Notes: generated by a model from the letters alone, not told the origin. A stretch of 18,387 nucleotides of DNA from Akkermansiaceae bacterium (GCA_029288115.1 JARFPV010000342.1:1-18387), one strand, 5' to 3'. Numbered from the stretch's first letter, positions 7,499-16,158 are shown. Numbers and translations are program-made.

Positions 7499-8350
7499 AT
7501 GACCACCGTCCTCGATACCATCGACAAAGGCACCACCTACTTGGAAAAGAAGGGCATCGAAGGCGCACGCCGAAATATGCAGCTGATGGTGACTCATTTG
7601 TTAGGATGCTCCAGAGTAGAGCTGTATTTGCAATTCGACCGCCCATTGACCGACGATGAATTGGCACCACTGCGTGAGCAACTTAAACGCCGAGCAGAGG
7701 GTGAACCACTGCAGCACATCCTTGGCACCGTCGAATTCTACCGCCGTGATTTTAAAACCGATTCACGCGCCCTGATTCCACGCCCAGAGACCGAGGAACT
7801 CGCCTCAATTCTACTTCAACAAAATCTTCCTGATTCCTTGAGTCTTCTCGACATGGGAACTGGCTCCGGTGTTCTTGGCCTTACTTTAGCAGCAGAACTC
7901 GGAGGAAAATGTGAACAGGCGACGCTTGTGGACGTTTCCCACGATGCTCTGGCTCTCGCCGAGGAAAACAACACCCTGCTGGGACTCGGTCGTGTGGAAC
8001 TACTGTGGTCCGATCTCTTTTCCAACCTTGAAGATAGAAAATTCCACCTCATCGTCGCCAATCTACCTTATATCGAGGAAGGCGATCGAAATCAGCTCTC
8101 ACGCGAAGTGCAGCATGACCCACCGCTTGCCCTCTTCGGCGGAAAAGACGGACTGGACATTATCCGCGAATTCATTCAGCAAGCTCCAGCACATCTGCAT
8201 CCAGGCGGTGTCATCGCACTGGAAATTGGCTACAACCAGGCAGATGCCGTGGAAACGATGCTCAAAGACGGTGGTTTCCAAGACATCCACACTCACAAAG
8301 ACCTCAACGGCATTCCCCGCTTTCCCATCGCCACACTCCCTCACAACTAA
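7499..8350 (+). CDS. prmC: Peptide chain release factor N5-glutamine methyltransferase
   Basis: This 283-residue SAM-dependent enzyme methylates the Gln of the GGQ motif in release factors RF1/RF2 and so improves termination. The N-terminal helical domain (about 1-85) includes ARRNMQLMVTHLLG and EGEPLQHILGTVEFY. LIPRPETEEL (92-101) is a PrmC hallmark. LLDMGTGSGVLGL (116-128) is the SAM-binding glycine-rich loop, and ATLVDVS holds the acidic SAM contact. The substrate motif, normally NPPY, here reads N188-L-P-Y191 (bases 8060-8071), followed by the usual acidic I-E and the VQHDPPLALFGGKDGLD block. The family call rests on the whole set of motifs and is secure despite the variant. It lies 23 bp after the CxxC gene and 24 bp before murA; prmC is more often next to prfA, which is not in view. 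Confidence 0.95.
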   Translation: MTTVLDTIDKGTTYLEKKGIEGARRNMQLMVTHLLGCSRVELYLQFDRPLTDDELAPLREQLKRRAEGEPLQHILGTVEFYRRDFKTDSRALIPRPETEELASILLQQNLPDSLSLLDMGTGSGVLGLTLAAELGGKCEQATLVDVSHDALALAEENNTLLGLGRVELLWSDLFSNLEDRKFHLIVANLPYIEEGDRNQLSREVQHDPPLALFGGKDGLDIIREFIQQAPAHLHPGGVIALEIGYNQADAVETMLKDGGFQDIHTHKDLNGIPRFPIATLPHN

Positions 8351-8374
8351 CACCTAGCAACTCGCTACAATACC

Positions 8375-9652
8375 ATGGACAAACTTCTCGTTCGCGGCGG
8401 CAAATCCCTCAGTGGATCCGTGCATATCTCAGGCTCAAAAAACGCGTCCCTCCCTATTCTTGCAGCCACTTTACTGACCGATGAACCGTGCATCATTCGC
8501 CGTGTTCCTGATGTCTCGGATACCAATTACATGATCCAGATCCTCACCGCTCTTGGTGCAGAAGTGGAACGCTCAAGCGGCACCGTTAGAATTACGGCAG
8601 AAAATATCGGCCATGATGCACCATATGATATTGTCCGTAAGATGCGTGCGTCTATCTGTATCATGGGCCCACTCCTCGCGCGTCTACACAAGGCGAGCGT
8701 CTCACTCCCCGGAGGATGTGTCATTGGCGACCGCCCGGTGGATCTTCACCTCAAAGGGCTGGAAGCCATCGGTGCAGAGATCGATATGACCGGAGGAAAC
8801 ATGCACATCACGGCACCCGATGGTCTCCAAGGAAACGAAGTCGACCTCAGGGGGAAACACGGCCCAACCGTACTGGGAACGGATAACCTCATGATGGCGG
8901 CTGTGCTCGCCGAGGGCACCACTGTGATCGAATCCGCAGCCGCCGAGCCCGAAGTTGTCGACCTTGCCAATTTTCTCAACAAAATGGGTGCTCAAATCGA
9001 AGGTGCAGGCACCCGGCGCATCACCATCACGGGAGTTGATAAACTTCACGGAGTCGAACACACGGTCATCCCCGACCGTATTGAGGCAGGAACCTTCATG
9101 GTTGCGGGAGCCATGGCGGGGTGCCCCGACAGCGGCATCACCCTACACCGTGTCTGCGAAGATGACTTAAAACCCTCCACCGAAAAACTGATCGAAGCGG
9201 GTCACAATGTTACATTCAATGAGTCTGGCACATCCTGTGTCGTCATACCGAGCAAAAATCCGGTTGGCGCAAATATCGTCACTGCTCCCTTTCCTGGATT
9301 CCCGACCGACATGCAGGCGCAATTCACCGCCCTATTCGCTGTGACTCCTGGCATTTCTGTGGTCGAAGACACGATTTTCCCTCAGCGCTTCATGCACTGC
9401 GCCGAAATGTCCCGCATGGGAGCAGACATTAAAGTCGATGGCGGCACAGCCGTCATCCAGGGCAACCACAACATGTCCGGCGCACCTGTGATGGCTTCAG
9501 ACCTTCGCGCTTCCGCCGCCCTCGTGCTTGCCGGCCTATGCTCAGAAGGAACCACAGAAATTAACCGTCTTTACCACATTGATCGTGGTTATGAGAACAT
9601 CGATGACAAACTCATCATGCTCGGAGCCGACATTGAGAGGGTGAGAGAGTAG
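8375..9652 (+). CDS. murA: UDP-N-acetylglucosamine 1-carboxyvinyltransferase
   Basis: This 425-residue cytoplasmic enzyme transfers enolpyruvate from PEP to UDP-GlcNAc, the first committed step of peptidoglycan synthesis. K22-N23 (SGSKNA) bind the substrate, R91 and R120 are in place, and the fosfomycin-target cysteine is C115 in [37 protein letters not shown] takes the place of the usual ASVGATxNxMMAA segment. [15 protein letters not shown] and [12 protein letters not shown] follow, with [19 protein letters not shown] text near the C-terminus ([18 protein letters not shown]). The length matches the family. Presence of Cys at 115 rather than Asp predicts intrinsic fosfomycin sensitivity at the target level (inference). 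It is the last gene of the nrdR run; no clear terminator follows, and rpoD begins 187 bp later. Confidence 0.97.
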   Translation: MDKLLVRGGKSLSGSVHISGSKNASLPILAATLLTDEPCIIRRVPDVSDTNYMIQILTALGAEVERSSGTVRITAENIGHDAPYDIVRKMRASICIMGPLLARLHKASVSLPGGCVIGDRPVDLHLKGLEAIGAEIDMTGGNMHITAPDGLQGNEVDLRGKHGPTVLGTDNLMMAAVLAEGTTVIESAAAEPEVVDLANFLNKMGAQIEGAGTRRITITGVDKLHGVEHTVIPDRIEAGTFMVAGAMAGCPDSGITLHRVCEDDLKPSTEKLIEAGHNVTFNESGTSCVVIPSKNPVGANIVTAPFPGFPTDMQAQFTALFAVTPGISVVEDTIFPQRFMHCAEMSRMGADIKVDGGTAVIQGNHNMSGAPVMASDLRASAALVLAGLCSEGTTEINRLYHIDRGYENIDDKLIMLGADIERVRE

Positions 9653-9707
9653 TGTCATCCCTGATACTTTCTGCGTTTCCCGATAATATTTACCTTGACC
9701 TCACCGT

Positions 9708-9722
9708 ATCTCTCACAGAGAT
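9708..9722 (+). repeat. Short inverted repeat in the rpoD upstream region
   Basis: ATCTCT-CAC-AGAGAT is a perfect 6-bp inverted repeat with a 3-bp centre, located 38 bp before the candidate -10 of rpoD. It has no T-run, so it is not a standard terminator for murA. It could be an operator or a small hairpin, or chance. Confidence 0.3.
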
Positions 9723-9732
9723 TCGCCGCCCG

Positions 9733-9765
9733 TTGACGTGATTTCATGTCTCCGGCCACTATAAT
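9733..9765 (+). promoter_or_regulatory. Candidate rpoD promoter with perfect TATAAT
   Basis: TATAAT (9760-9765) is an exact -10 consensus. The best -35 match, TTGACG (9733-9738), differs at one base but lies 21 bp upstream, longer than the preferred 16-18 bp. A start near 9772 would give an rpoD leader of about 68 nt. It is the strongest -10 in the intergenic gap. The long spacer leaves the -35 assignment uncertain. Confidence 0.45.
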
Positions 9766-9839
9766 GGGTGAGGTGTATCCACTTGGAGCCGCCACACCAT
9801 TTTCCTGCCCCCATACAATCCACTTTACACCACCACCTC

Positions 9840-10229
9840 ATGGCTAAGAAAAAAGCTGCTGCTAAAAAAACCACCGCGAAAAAAGCGGTCAAGAAAACCG
9901 CTAAAAAGGCGGTCAAAAAAATTGCAAAAAAGGCAGTGAAAAAAGTCGCTAAAAAGGCACCAGCCAAAAAGGCCGCTAAGAAAGCTGTCAAGAAGGCAGC
10001 CCCAAAGAAAACGGCTAAAAAAGCTCCAGCCAAGAAAACGGCAAAGAAAGCTCCCGCTAAAAAGGCCGCCAAAAAAGCAACTCCCAAGAAAAAGGCACCC
10101 GCTAAAAAAGCCGCTCCTAAAAAGAAGGTAGCCACCAAGGCACCTGCAGCTAAGAAAGCTGTCGCCAAAAAGGCACCAGCCAAAAAAGAAGCTCCTCAGA
10201 AAAAGGCAGCCAAAGCACCCAAGCGCCGG
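9840..10229 (+). repeat. Low-complexity lysine/alanine/proline codon repeat tract within rpoD
   Basis: About 390 bp consist of degenerate repeats of GCT-AAA-AAA-GCx and CCA-GCC-AAA-AAG units encoding K/A/P pentapeptides, like histone H1 or AlgP/HctB tails. Codons vary between repeats, which suggests selection on the protein rather than recent slippage. The strong purine bias also creates long spurious open frames on the opposite strand (for example 9713-10183, rich in Leu/Ala/Phe), which should not be annotated. Confidence 0.9.
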
Positions 10230-11834
10230 ATCGATACGCCTGAAATCCAGGACAAGATCCGTGAGCTTATCAAGCTCGCCAAAGAGCAAGAATACCTCAC
10301 CTATGATGACGTAAACGAGGTGCTTCCAAACGATTTGGTCGATCCGAACGATGTCGAGGCAATCCTCGACCGTCTACGCAAGATGGAGTTTGATATCATC
10401 GATGCCTCGGAAGTCGATTCCTACCGTGACCGCAAAAAGGACTCTGACGACACCGTCACCACCAAAGCGGATCAAAAGCTCGATATCCTCGACGATCCCG
10501 TCCGCATGTATCTCAAGCAAATGGGTCAGGTTCCCCTGTTGACCCGCGAACAGGAAGTCGAAATCTCCAAACGTATCGAGGACGCTGAAATAGCAGCGAA
10601 CAAAGAGCTCCACAAGTTCGGCTTTATTGCCACCGCCTATCTCGACCTCGCAGATCGCCTAGGTCGCGGCAAGGAACGCTTTGACCGTGTCATCCAGGAC
10701 AAAAAGATCGAGAGCCGCGAGCGCTACATGCGCGCACTACCGAAGCTCTGCGAACAAGTCCGCAATCTTCATGAGGAAAACGACCAGATTTTCCGCAAGC
10801 TTCAGGCGAAAAACCCACGCGGTAAGAAAAAACTCATTGAGAGCTTTGATAAAAACCTCATTTCCATCGCCCGTCTCTACAATCGTTTCTACTACAAGCA
10901 AAAGGTCGTAGAGGACTTCAATGCGCAGGTTGAAGACAATCAGAAAAAGCTCTGGCGTTACGAGCGCAAGCTCAAGTCCAAACCCGGCGACAAGGAATTC
11001 GAGACCAAGGTGCGCGAAATCCAGCAGCTTGGATGGCACAAGGCTGAGGACTTCGCAACTTCCCGGAAGGGACTCCGCCGCCGCACTCGCGAGGCGTATC
11101 AGGCAAAAACAGAAATGGTGGAAGCAAACCTTCGCCTGGTCATTTCCATTGCCAAAAAATACACCAACCGTGGACTTTCATTCCTTGATCTGATTCAGGA
11201 GGGCAACATGGGATTGATGAAGGCAGTGGAAAAATTCGAATACCGCCGCGGTTACAAATTCTCTACCTACGCCACATGGTGGATCCGCCAGGCAATCACA
11301 CGCTCGATTGCCGATCAGGCACGGACAATCCGTATCCCGGTCCACATGATTGAGACGATCAACAAGCTGATGCGTGTGCAAAAGCAACTCGTCCAGGAAT
11401 ACGGCCGTGAGCCAAGCCCGGATGAAATCGCAGAAGAAATCCACCTGCCTGTTGAGCGTGTCCGTGCCGTCCTCAAAATGGCACAGCAGCCCATCTCACT
11501 GCAAGCACCCGTGGGTGATTCTGACGACACTTCATTCGGTGACTTCATCGAAGATAAGGCCGCTGAGAACCCGATGGAGGAAGCCGGATTTGCTATGCTT
11601 AAGGAAAAAATTGGCGATGTCCTCGACACTCTCACCGAGCGTGAACGCGAGGTGCTGGAGCAACGCTTTGGATTGAAGGACGGCTACTCCCGCACGCTTG
11701 AGGAAGTTGGTCGCCAATTCCAAGTGACCCGCGAGCGAATCCGCCAGATCGAGGCAAAGGCACTGAGAAAAATGCGCCACCCAACGCGTATCCGCAAACT
11801 GGAAGGCTTCATCGAGCTACCCAACTTGCCATAA
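9840..11834 (+). CDS. rpoD: RNA polymerase primary sigma factor (sigma-70) with a lysine-rich histone-H1-like N-terminal tail
   Basis: This 664-residue sigma factor directs core RNA polymerase to housekeeping promoters. Residues 1-130 are an almost pure Lys/Ala/Pro tail of AKKA, AVKK and APAKK units. Region 1.1 follows (about 131-200), then region 1.2 ([23 protein letters not shown], 217-239). A non-conserved, highly charged region lies at about 275-420. Region 2 (425-500) holds [35 protein letters not shown] and [12 protein letters not shown]. Region 3 covers about 505-580, and region 4 ends with the helix-turn-helix [20 protein letters not shown] and RKMRHPTR (616-650). ATG 9840 is chosen because the tail starts there; an upstream GTG at 9768 would add 24 residues overlapping the promoter. 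There is no Shine-Dalgarno sequence. The sigma core is intact, so this is the functional primary sigma. The tail is the unusual part and may bind DNA or RNA non-specifically (inference). Confidence 0.97.
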   Translation: MAKKKAAAKKTTAKKAVKKTAKKAVKKIAKKAVKKVAKKAPAKKAAKKAVKKAAPKKTAKKAPAKKTAKKAPAKKAAKKATPKKKAPAKKAAPKKKVATKAPAAKKAVAKKAPAKKEAPQKKAAKAPKRRIDTPEIQDKIRELIKLAKEQEYLTYDDVNEVLPNDLVDPNDVEAILDRLRKMEFDIIDASEVDSYRDRKKDSDDTVTTKADQKLDILDDPVRMYLKQMGQVPLLTREQEVEISKRIEDAEIAANKELHKFGFIATAYLDLADRLGRGKERFDRVIQDKKIESRERYMRALPKLCEQVRNLHEENDQIFRKLQAKNPRGKKKLIESFDKNLISIARLYNRFYYKQKVVEDFNAQVEDNQKKLWRYERKLKSKPGDKEFETKVREIQQLGWHKAEDFATSRKGLRRRTREAYQAKTEMVEANLRLVISIAKKYTNRGLSFLDLIQEGNMGLMKAVEKFEYRRGYKFSTYATWWIRQAITRSIADQARTIRIPVHMIETINKLMRVQKQLVQEYGREPSPDEIAEEIHLPVERVRAVLKMAQQPISLQAPVGDSDDTSFGDFIEDKAAENPMEEAGFAMLKEKIGDVLDTLTEREREVLEQRFGLKDGYSRTLEEVGRQFQVTRERIRQIEAKALRKMRHPTRIRKLEGFIELPNLP

Positions 11835-11875
11835 AACCAAGTCTGACCACTTGCTGGCCAGAGAGCAATCTCACT

Positions 11876-11911
11876 CAGGCACTCCATATTCGGAGTGCCT
11901 GATTTTTTTTT
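11876..11911 (+). terminator. Strong rho-independent terminator of rpoD
   Basis: CAGGCACTCC (11876-11885) pairs perfectly with GGAGTGCCTG (11892-11901) over 10 bp around a 6-nt loop. After one A, nine T residues (11903-11911) follow. It lies 41 bp after the rpoD stop. The stop codon of the convergent minus-strand gene sits on the T-run. The opposite strand lacks a matching T-run, so it terminates only plus-strand transcripts efficiently. Confidence 0.93.
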
Positions 11912-12248
11912 AGCGCGGCGGCAGCACCTCATTGAGGTAATCATCCCTATCCTTTTTCTGCCGGTCCGCTGTCCTATCAATGGCATACCCCATGGTGAAC
12001 AGGATCACGCCCATTGTCCCAGTGCCAATGACTACCAACACGGCCCCGTCACTTTGAAATTCATCAATCCCTGCGAGGGCAAGAATGAAACCAATCGTCC
12101 CACATAGAGCGAACGTCGACCCAATGGTCATCGCCCAGTCAGAGGCATTTTTCTTCCGTTTCATCCAGGAAGTAATCAGTAAGACCAATCCGCACAATCC
12201 TAATGCCAATGACGCAGCCTGCACCACAAGTTCCAAGTCGTATTCCAT
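11910..12248 (-). CDS. Small unrecognised membrane protein with three predicted helices
   Basis: This 112-residue protein has three hydrophobic stretches at about 8-28 (VVQAASLALGLCGLVLLITSW), 39-60 (AMTIGSTFALCGTIGFILALAG) and 69-88 (VLVVIGTGTMGVILFTMGYA), separated by a basic MKRKKN loop and a short acidic loop. It ends in a charged, probably cytoplasmic tail (DRTADRQKKDRDDYLNEV). I do not recognise a family. It is convergent with rpoD and divergent from the large secreted-protein gene, so it is a single-gene unit. The ATG start has no Shine-Dalgarno sequence. A positive-inside reading puts the first loop and the C-terminus in the cytoplasm. The coding pattern and clean hydrophobic organisation support a real gene. 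Confidence 0.7.
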   Translation of the reverse strand: MEYDLELVVQAASLALGLCGLVLLITSWMKRKKNASDWAMTIGSTFALCGTIGFILALAGIDEFQSDGAVLVVIGTGTMGVILFTMGYAIDRTADRQKKDRDDYLNEVLPPR

Positions 12249-12423
12249 GTTAGAACTTTATCGAACATCAACACGCCGGCAAGCCGTAAGCGTCATCTTT
12301 TGAAGTACATTTTAGATTGGCGGAAATCATTAACCAGCAATCACTTGAGGAGTCCATAAAATGGCTGCAAGACGACCCTTTTTTTATCGTAATTACAGGC
12401 TCAGTATCCATTATCACGCCGTT

Positions 12424-15400
12424 ATGTATTTTGTCCGACTCGTCACACTACTCCTCCTTCTTATCTCCCCTGCCCTCGCCAAAAAAAACATTCTGTTCAT
12501 TGCGGGAAACCCCAGCCACGCCAATGGCGAACATGAATTTCGTGCAGGCTGCATGCTGCTTGCCAAGGCATTGAATGAGAGCGGTCTCGACGTGGAAGCC
12601 AAGGTGCATTACTACGGCTGGCCCAAGGACGAATCTATTTTTGACGGTGTGGACGCCTGCATTGTCTATGCCGACGCCGGTGGAAAATTTGGAGAAAAAT
12701 ACGCATTTCTCGACAAGAAAGTGAAAGCTGGCATGGGCATCATGTTCATGCACTACGGAGTGCATCCCTCCAAAGAGGTGGGCAAAAAATACTTCACCCC
12801 GTGGATCGGCGGCTACATGGAGACCGGCTGGTCAGTGAACCCACACTGGATTGCTGATATCACCCCGAAGGAAAAACATCCTGTAGCCAATGGTGTCACA
12901 CCCGGATTCAAATCATTCGATGAGTACTACTGGAATATGCGCTTTCCTACAAAACAGGAATGTGACTGCTGCCATGCTCTAGCCACTTCGGTTCCTACTC
13001 CGGAAAAAATCGTCCGCTATATCAACCTCTGGAACGAGCACGGCGAACGCACAATGGGTACTAAACAGGCGCTGATGTGGTGCCGTGATCCAAAAACCGG
13101 AGGACGAGGCGTCGGATTCGTGGGTGGTCACTATCACCGGAACTGGGCGATCAAAGACTTCCGCACCCTTGTGCTCAATGCGATCGTCTGGCTAGCCCGT
13201 TCCGAGGTGCCTAAGGGCGGCGTCCCATCCAAGCCTATCACTCAGGCTCAACTTAACGAAAATCTTGATCGCCCAGTCAAAGGCAAACCTGTGTTACTCC
13301 CGACTCCAGACCTGCTGAAGTACAGACCTATGAAAATGCCTAATCTCAAGCTAAGAGAAGAGCGGATTAGAAAGGCGAGGGAAAGAAAAGCAAAGAAAAA
13401 CGCAGAGTGGAAATCCGATAAAAAGCCAGCACTTGTGAGCTTAGATTATTTCAAACTCCCAGCCGACCTCGAAGTCTCCGTCTGGGGCACCTCCCCGAAT
13501 CTTTACAACCCCACAAACATGGACATCGACCACAAAGGCCGCATCTGGGTGGCTGAGGGAGTCAACTATCGCCGCCACAATGGGCGTCGTCCCGGCGGCG
13601 ATCGCATCGCTGTGTTAGAGGATAGCAATGGCGATGGAAAGTGCGACAAGTCACACACATTTGTACAGGAAAAAGCTCTGGTCGCGCCTCTCGGCGTTGC
13701 TGTCTTTGACAACGTTATTTACGTATCGCAACCCCCCGAACTGATTGTCTATACTGACGTTGATCGCGACTTGAAATTCAATCCCGCCATCGACAAACGT
13801 GAAGTTCTGCTCACCGGCTTCAATGCAAAAAATCACGACCACTCGCTGCACTCAGTAACCGCCGGGCCCGACGGAAAATTCTATTTCAATAACGGCAATT
13901 GTGGTGCCGTATTCAAAGATCGCTCGGGTAAGAATTTTTACATGGGAGGCCCCTACAAAGGTGGCGGTGGAGAATGGCCCATCAATCATCTGGCTGTCTC
14001 TGGAAAACGCTCAGACGACGGACATATTTGGACTTCTGGATTCACGGTTCGTATGAACCCGGACGGCACCAAGTGTGAAATCGTAGGTCATGGCTACCGC
14101 AATTCCTACGAGCAATCGCTCGATTCCTACGGCAACACCTTCCAGAACGATAACGATGACCCCCCTGCCTGCCGCGTATCTTACATTCTTGAGTATGGTT
14201 GTGCGGGGTACTTCACACGTGATGCCAAACAAGGATATCGCTCTGTCAAACGCCCGGGTCAGAACCACGGTCGTGCCCACTGGCGACAAGATGATCCCGG
14301 AACGATGGATGCCGGTCACATATACGGCGGCGGCTCACCGACAGGAGTAACTATGTATGAAAACGGCGCACTACCTGAAAAATACAACGGGGCATTCTTC
14401 TCCTGTGAACCTGGAAAAAACACGATCTTCCACTATCAACCTGAACCTAAGGGAGCCAACTTCAAGCTGGAACAAAAAAACCTCGTCACCACCAACCCGG
14501 ATAAAAAATACGCCGGCTCAGATTTTGTCGGTGGAGGTGCCAATAAGGATGATAGTAAAATCCTGTTCCGCCCGTCTGACATTTGCGTGGGCCCCGACGG
14601 TGCTATTTACATCACCGACTGGTATGATGCCCGGGTCGGAGGCCATTCCGATCGCGATGACTCTTGCTCCGGCACGATTTACCGCATTGCACCCAAGGGA
14701 TTCAAACCAAAGGTCCCACAGTTTGATCTCAAAACAATCGAGGGCGCGATTACCGCCCTCAAAAGCCCGGCTGTGAATACTCGCTATCTGGGTTTCAATG
14801 CCCTCAAAAAACATGGAGTCAAGGCACTGCCCGCCGTGATCAAGCACCTCAACGAGCCCAACAAACATGTCGCCGCCCGCGCCATTTGGCTACTTCCGCA
14901 TCTTGGTGATTTAGGGAAAATCGAGTGCGTCAAACTGCTCAATGTCCCCGACTCAAATATTCGCCTCACTGCCTACCGTTCGCTGAGACGTGCCGACATC
15001 AACATTCTCCCCTACGCCGCTAAACTCGCCAAGGACCCCGACCCGGGCATACGCCGTGATATCGCCCTCTCACTGCGTGATCTTCCTGCGGAAAAAACCA
15101 AAGCCATCTTTGCTGTTCTCGCATCTCAAGTGGACCACACCGATAAAAATGCCATTGAGGCCATCGGGCTCGGTGCAGCCAATCAGGAAAATGACATCTG
15201 GCTTGCGATCAAGGCCGCTATGAAACCCGGCCAGCCGCACCAGTGGTCCGATCAGTTTGCCAAACTCACATGGCGCCTATGGCCATCGGCCGCCGTCTCC
15301 GATCTCACAGCTCGTGCATCCCACCCTGGCCTAACATCTGATGCACGCAAGCTCGCCGTCGAATCCCTCGCATTCATCAATCACAGGTCGTCTGCTGATG

Positions 15401-16017
15401 CTATGCTCGTCCTCGCAAATAACCCTCTCACCAAAGCTGACGCCACCTACTGGTTGCAACGTAATAGTCGTGGTGAGTGGAAAGACATGAAGCTTAAGGA
15501 AGAGCTTAAGAAATACACTGGTTACGATCCTTCCAAAATTGTAGCCACACCAATCACTGTTCCTGCTCCGACCAAACCTAAGTTCAGCGTTGAGGACGTG
15601 CTCAAGCTCACGGGCGATGCCAGCAAGGGCAAAGACACCATGATGCGCTGTGTGATGTGCCATCAGGTTGGAAAAACAGGTGCTTCCTACGGCCCCCACC
15701 TGCAAGGCTGGGGAACTTCCCAAACTGCTGATGTCATCGCGCGGGCAATCATCGAGCCATCTGCCGATATTGCCCACGGTTATGAAGGCAGTGTTATTCA
15801 GCTCAAAAAAGGAGGAGAAATCCACGGCCTGCTCATCAGCAACGGCGACCCCCTTGTAATCAAATCCACCGGTGGCCAAACGCAGATGATCCCACCTAAT
15901 CTTATCGACGGAAAAGCACAGCCCCTCAAGCGCTCCCTCATGCTCTCAGCCGACCAGTTAGGCCTCACTGCACAGGACGTTGCCGACCTCGTGGCTTATA
16001 TGAAACAGTGGAAATAA
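12424..16017 (+). CDS. Secreted ThuA-domain + PVC-type membrane-bound-dehydrogenase + HEAT + cytochrome c (heme-binding) protein
   Basis: This 1,197-residue exported protein has an architecture typical of Planctomycetes/Verrucomicrobia. A Sec signal peptide (MYFVRLVTLLLLLISPALA, cut near 19) precedes a ThuA/trehalose-utilisation-like domain (about 21-262, with LFIAGNPSHANGEHEF and FVGGHYHRNW). A basic linker follows at about 300-335. Next comes the PVC 'membrane-bound dehydrogenase' beta-propeller (about 345-760), with a calcium-type loop D400-S-N-G-D-G-K-C-D and a SLHSVTAGPDGKFYFNNGN segment. HEAT-like repeats span about 765-920. A C-terminal Pirellula/Verrucomicrobium-type heme domain has C1076-V-M-C1079-H1080 and a late SLM motif that may supply the axial Met. 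Substrate is unknown; related proteins are associated with sugar or polysaccharide oxidation. An upstream in-frame ATG (12361) has a GAGGAG eight bases before it but would lengthen the signal n-region by 21 residues. I prefer 12424. Confidence 0.93.
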   Translation: MYFVRLVTLLLLLISPALAKKNILFIAGNPSHANGEHEFRAGCMLLAKALNESGLDVEAKVHYYGWPKDESIFDGVDACIVYADAGGKFGEKYAFLDKKVKAGMGIMFMHYGVHPSKEVGKKYFTPWIGGYMETGWSVNPHWIADITPKEKHPVANGVTPGFKSFDEYYWNMRFPTKQECDCCHALATSVPTPEKIVRYINLWNEHGERTMGTKQALMWCRDPKTGGRGVGFVGGHYHRNWAIKDFRTLVLNAIVWLARSEVPKGGVPSKPITQAQLNENLDRPVKGKPVLLPTPDLLKYRPMKMPNLKLREERIRKARERKAKKNAEWKSDKKPALVSLDYFKLPADLEVSVWGTSPNLYNPTNMDIDHKGRIWVAEGVNYRRHNGRRPGGDRIAVLEDSNGDGKCDKSHTFVQEKALVAPLGVAVFDNVIYVSQPPELIVYTDVDRDLKFNPAIDKREVLLTGFNAKNHDHSLHSVTAGPDGKFYFNNGNCGAVFKDRSGKNFYMGGPYKGGGGEWPINHLAVSGKRSDDGHIWTSGFTVRMNPDGTKCEIVGHGYRNSYEQSLDSYGNTFQNDNDDPPACRVSYILEYGCAGYFTRDAKQGYRSVKRPGQNHGRAHWRQDDPGTMDAGHIYGGGSPTGVTMYENGALPEKYNGAFFSCEPGKNTIFHYQPEPKGANFKLEQKNLVTTNPDKKYAGSDFVGGGANKDDSKILFRPSDICVGPDGAIYITDWYDARVGGHSDRDDSCSGTIYRIAPKGFKPKVPQFDLKTIEGAITALKSPAVNTRYLGFNALKKHGVKALPAVIKHLNEPNKHVAARAIWLLPHLGDLGKIECVKLLNVPDSNIRLTAYRSLRRADINILPYAAKLAKDPDPGIRRDIALSLRDLPAEKTKAIFAVLASQVDHTDKNAIEAIGLGAANQENDIWLAIKAAMKPGQPHQWSDQFAKLTWRLWPSAAVSDLTARASHPGLTSDARKLAVESLAFINHRSSADAMLVLANNPLTKADATYWLQRNSRGEWKDMKLKEELKKYTGYDPSKIVATPITVPAPTKPKFSVEDVLKLTGDASKGKDTMMRCVMCHQVGKTGASYGPHLQGWGTSQTADVIARAIIEPSADIAHGYEGSVIQLKKGGEIHGLLISNGDPLVIKSTGGQTQMIPPNLIDGKAQPLKRSLMLSADQLGLTAQDVADLVAYMKQWK

Positions 16018-16158
16018 AAGTCTGATGAGATGCGGGTCGATCACCCAGCCGTTGGTATCAGCAACACCTTCGGCTTAGACCAGGATGGGTGGATCTGAAA
16101 TAGGCACAGCAGATGCAACACCGGCGAAGAAGTTTAATAGGATGGCCACCTACGACAA

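Noticed and set aside
9713..10289. Long minus-strand open frames opposite the rpoD tail, reading as Leu/Ala/Phe/Gly/Ser-rich proteins
   Set aside because: They are the antisense shadow of the AAA/AAG/GCx repeat. The composition is a direct result of the lysine-rich coding strand, and they overlap a secure gene.
12361..12423. Twin-arginine (Tat) signal from the ARRPFFYRN stretch
   Set aside because: The hydrophobic core starts about 15 residues later instead of directly after the motif, and a covalent-heme protein is expected to be exported unfolded by Sec. Kept only as a start-site question.
12317..12574. Open frame beginning TTG 12317 that reads plausibly at its N-terminus (NQQSLEESIKWLQDDPFF)
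   Set aside because: It overlaps the large secreted gene in another frame, loses protein-like character after about 30 residues and has no recognisable domain. It could be chance in the leader.
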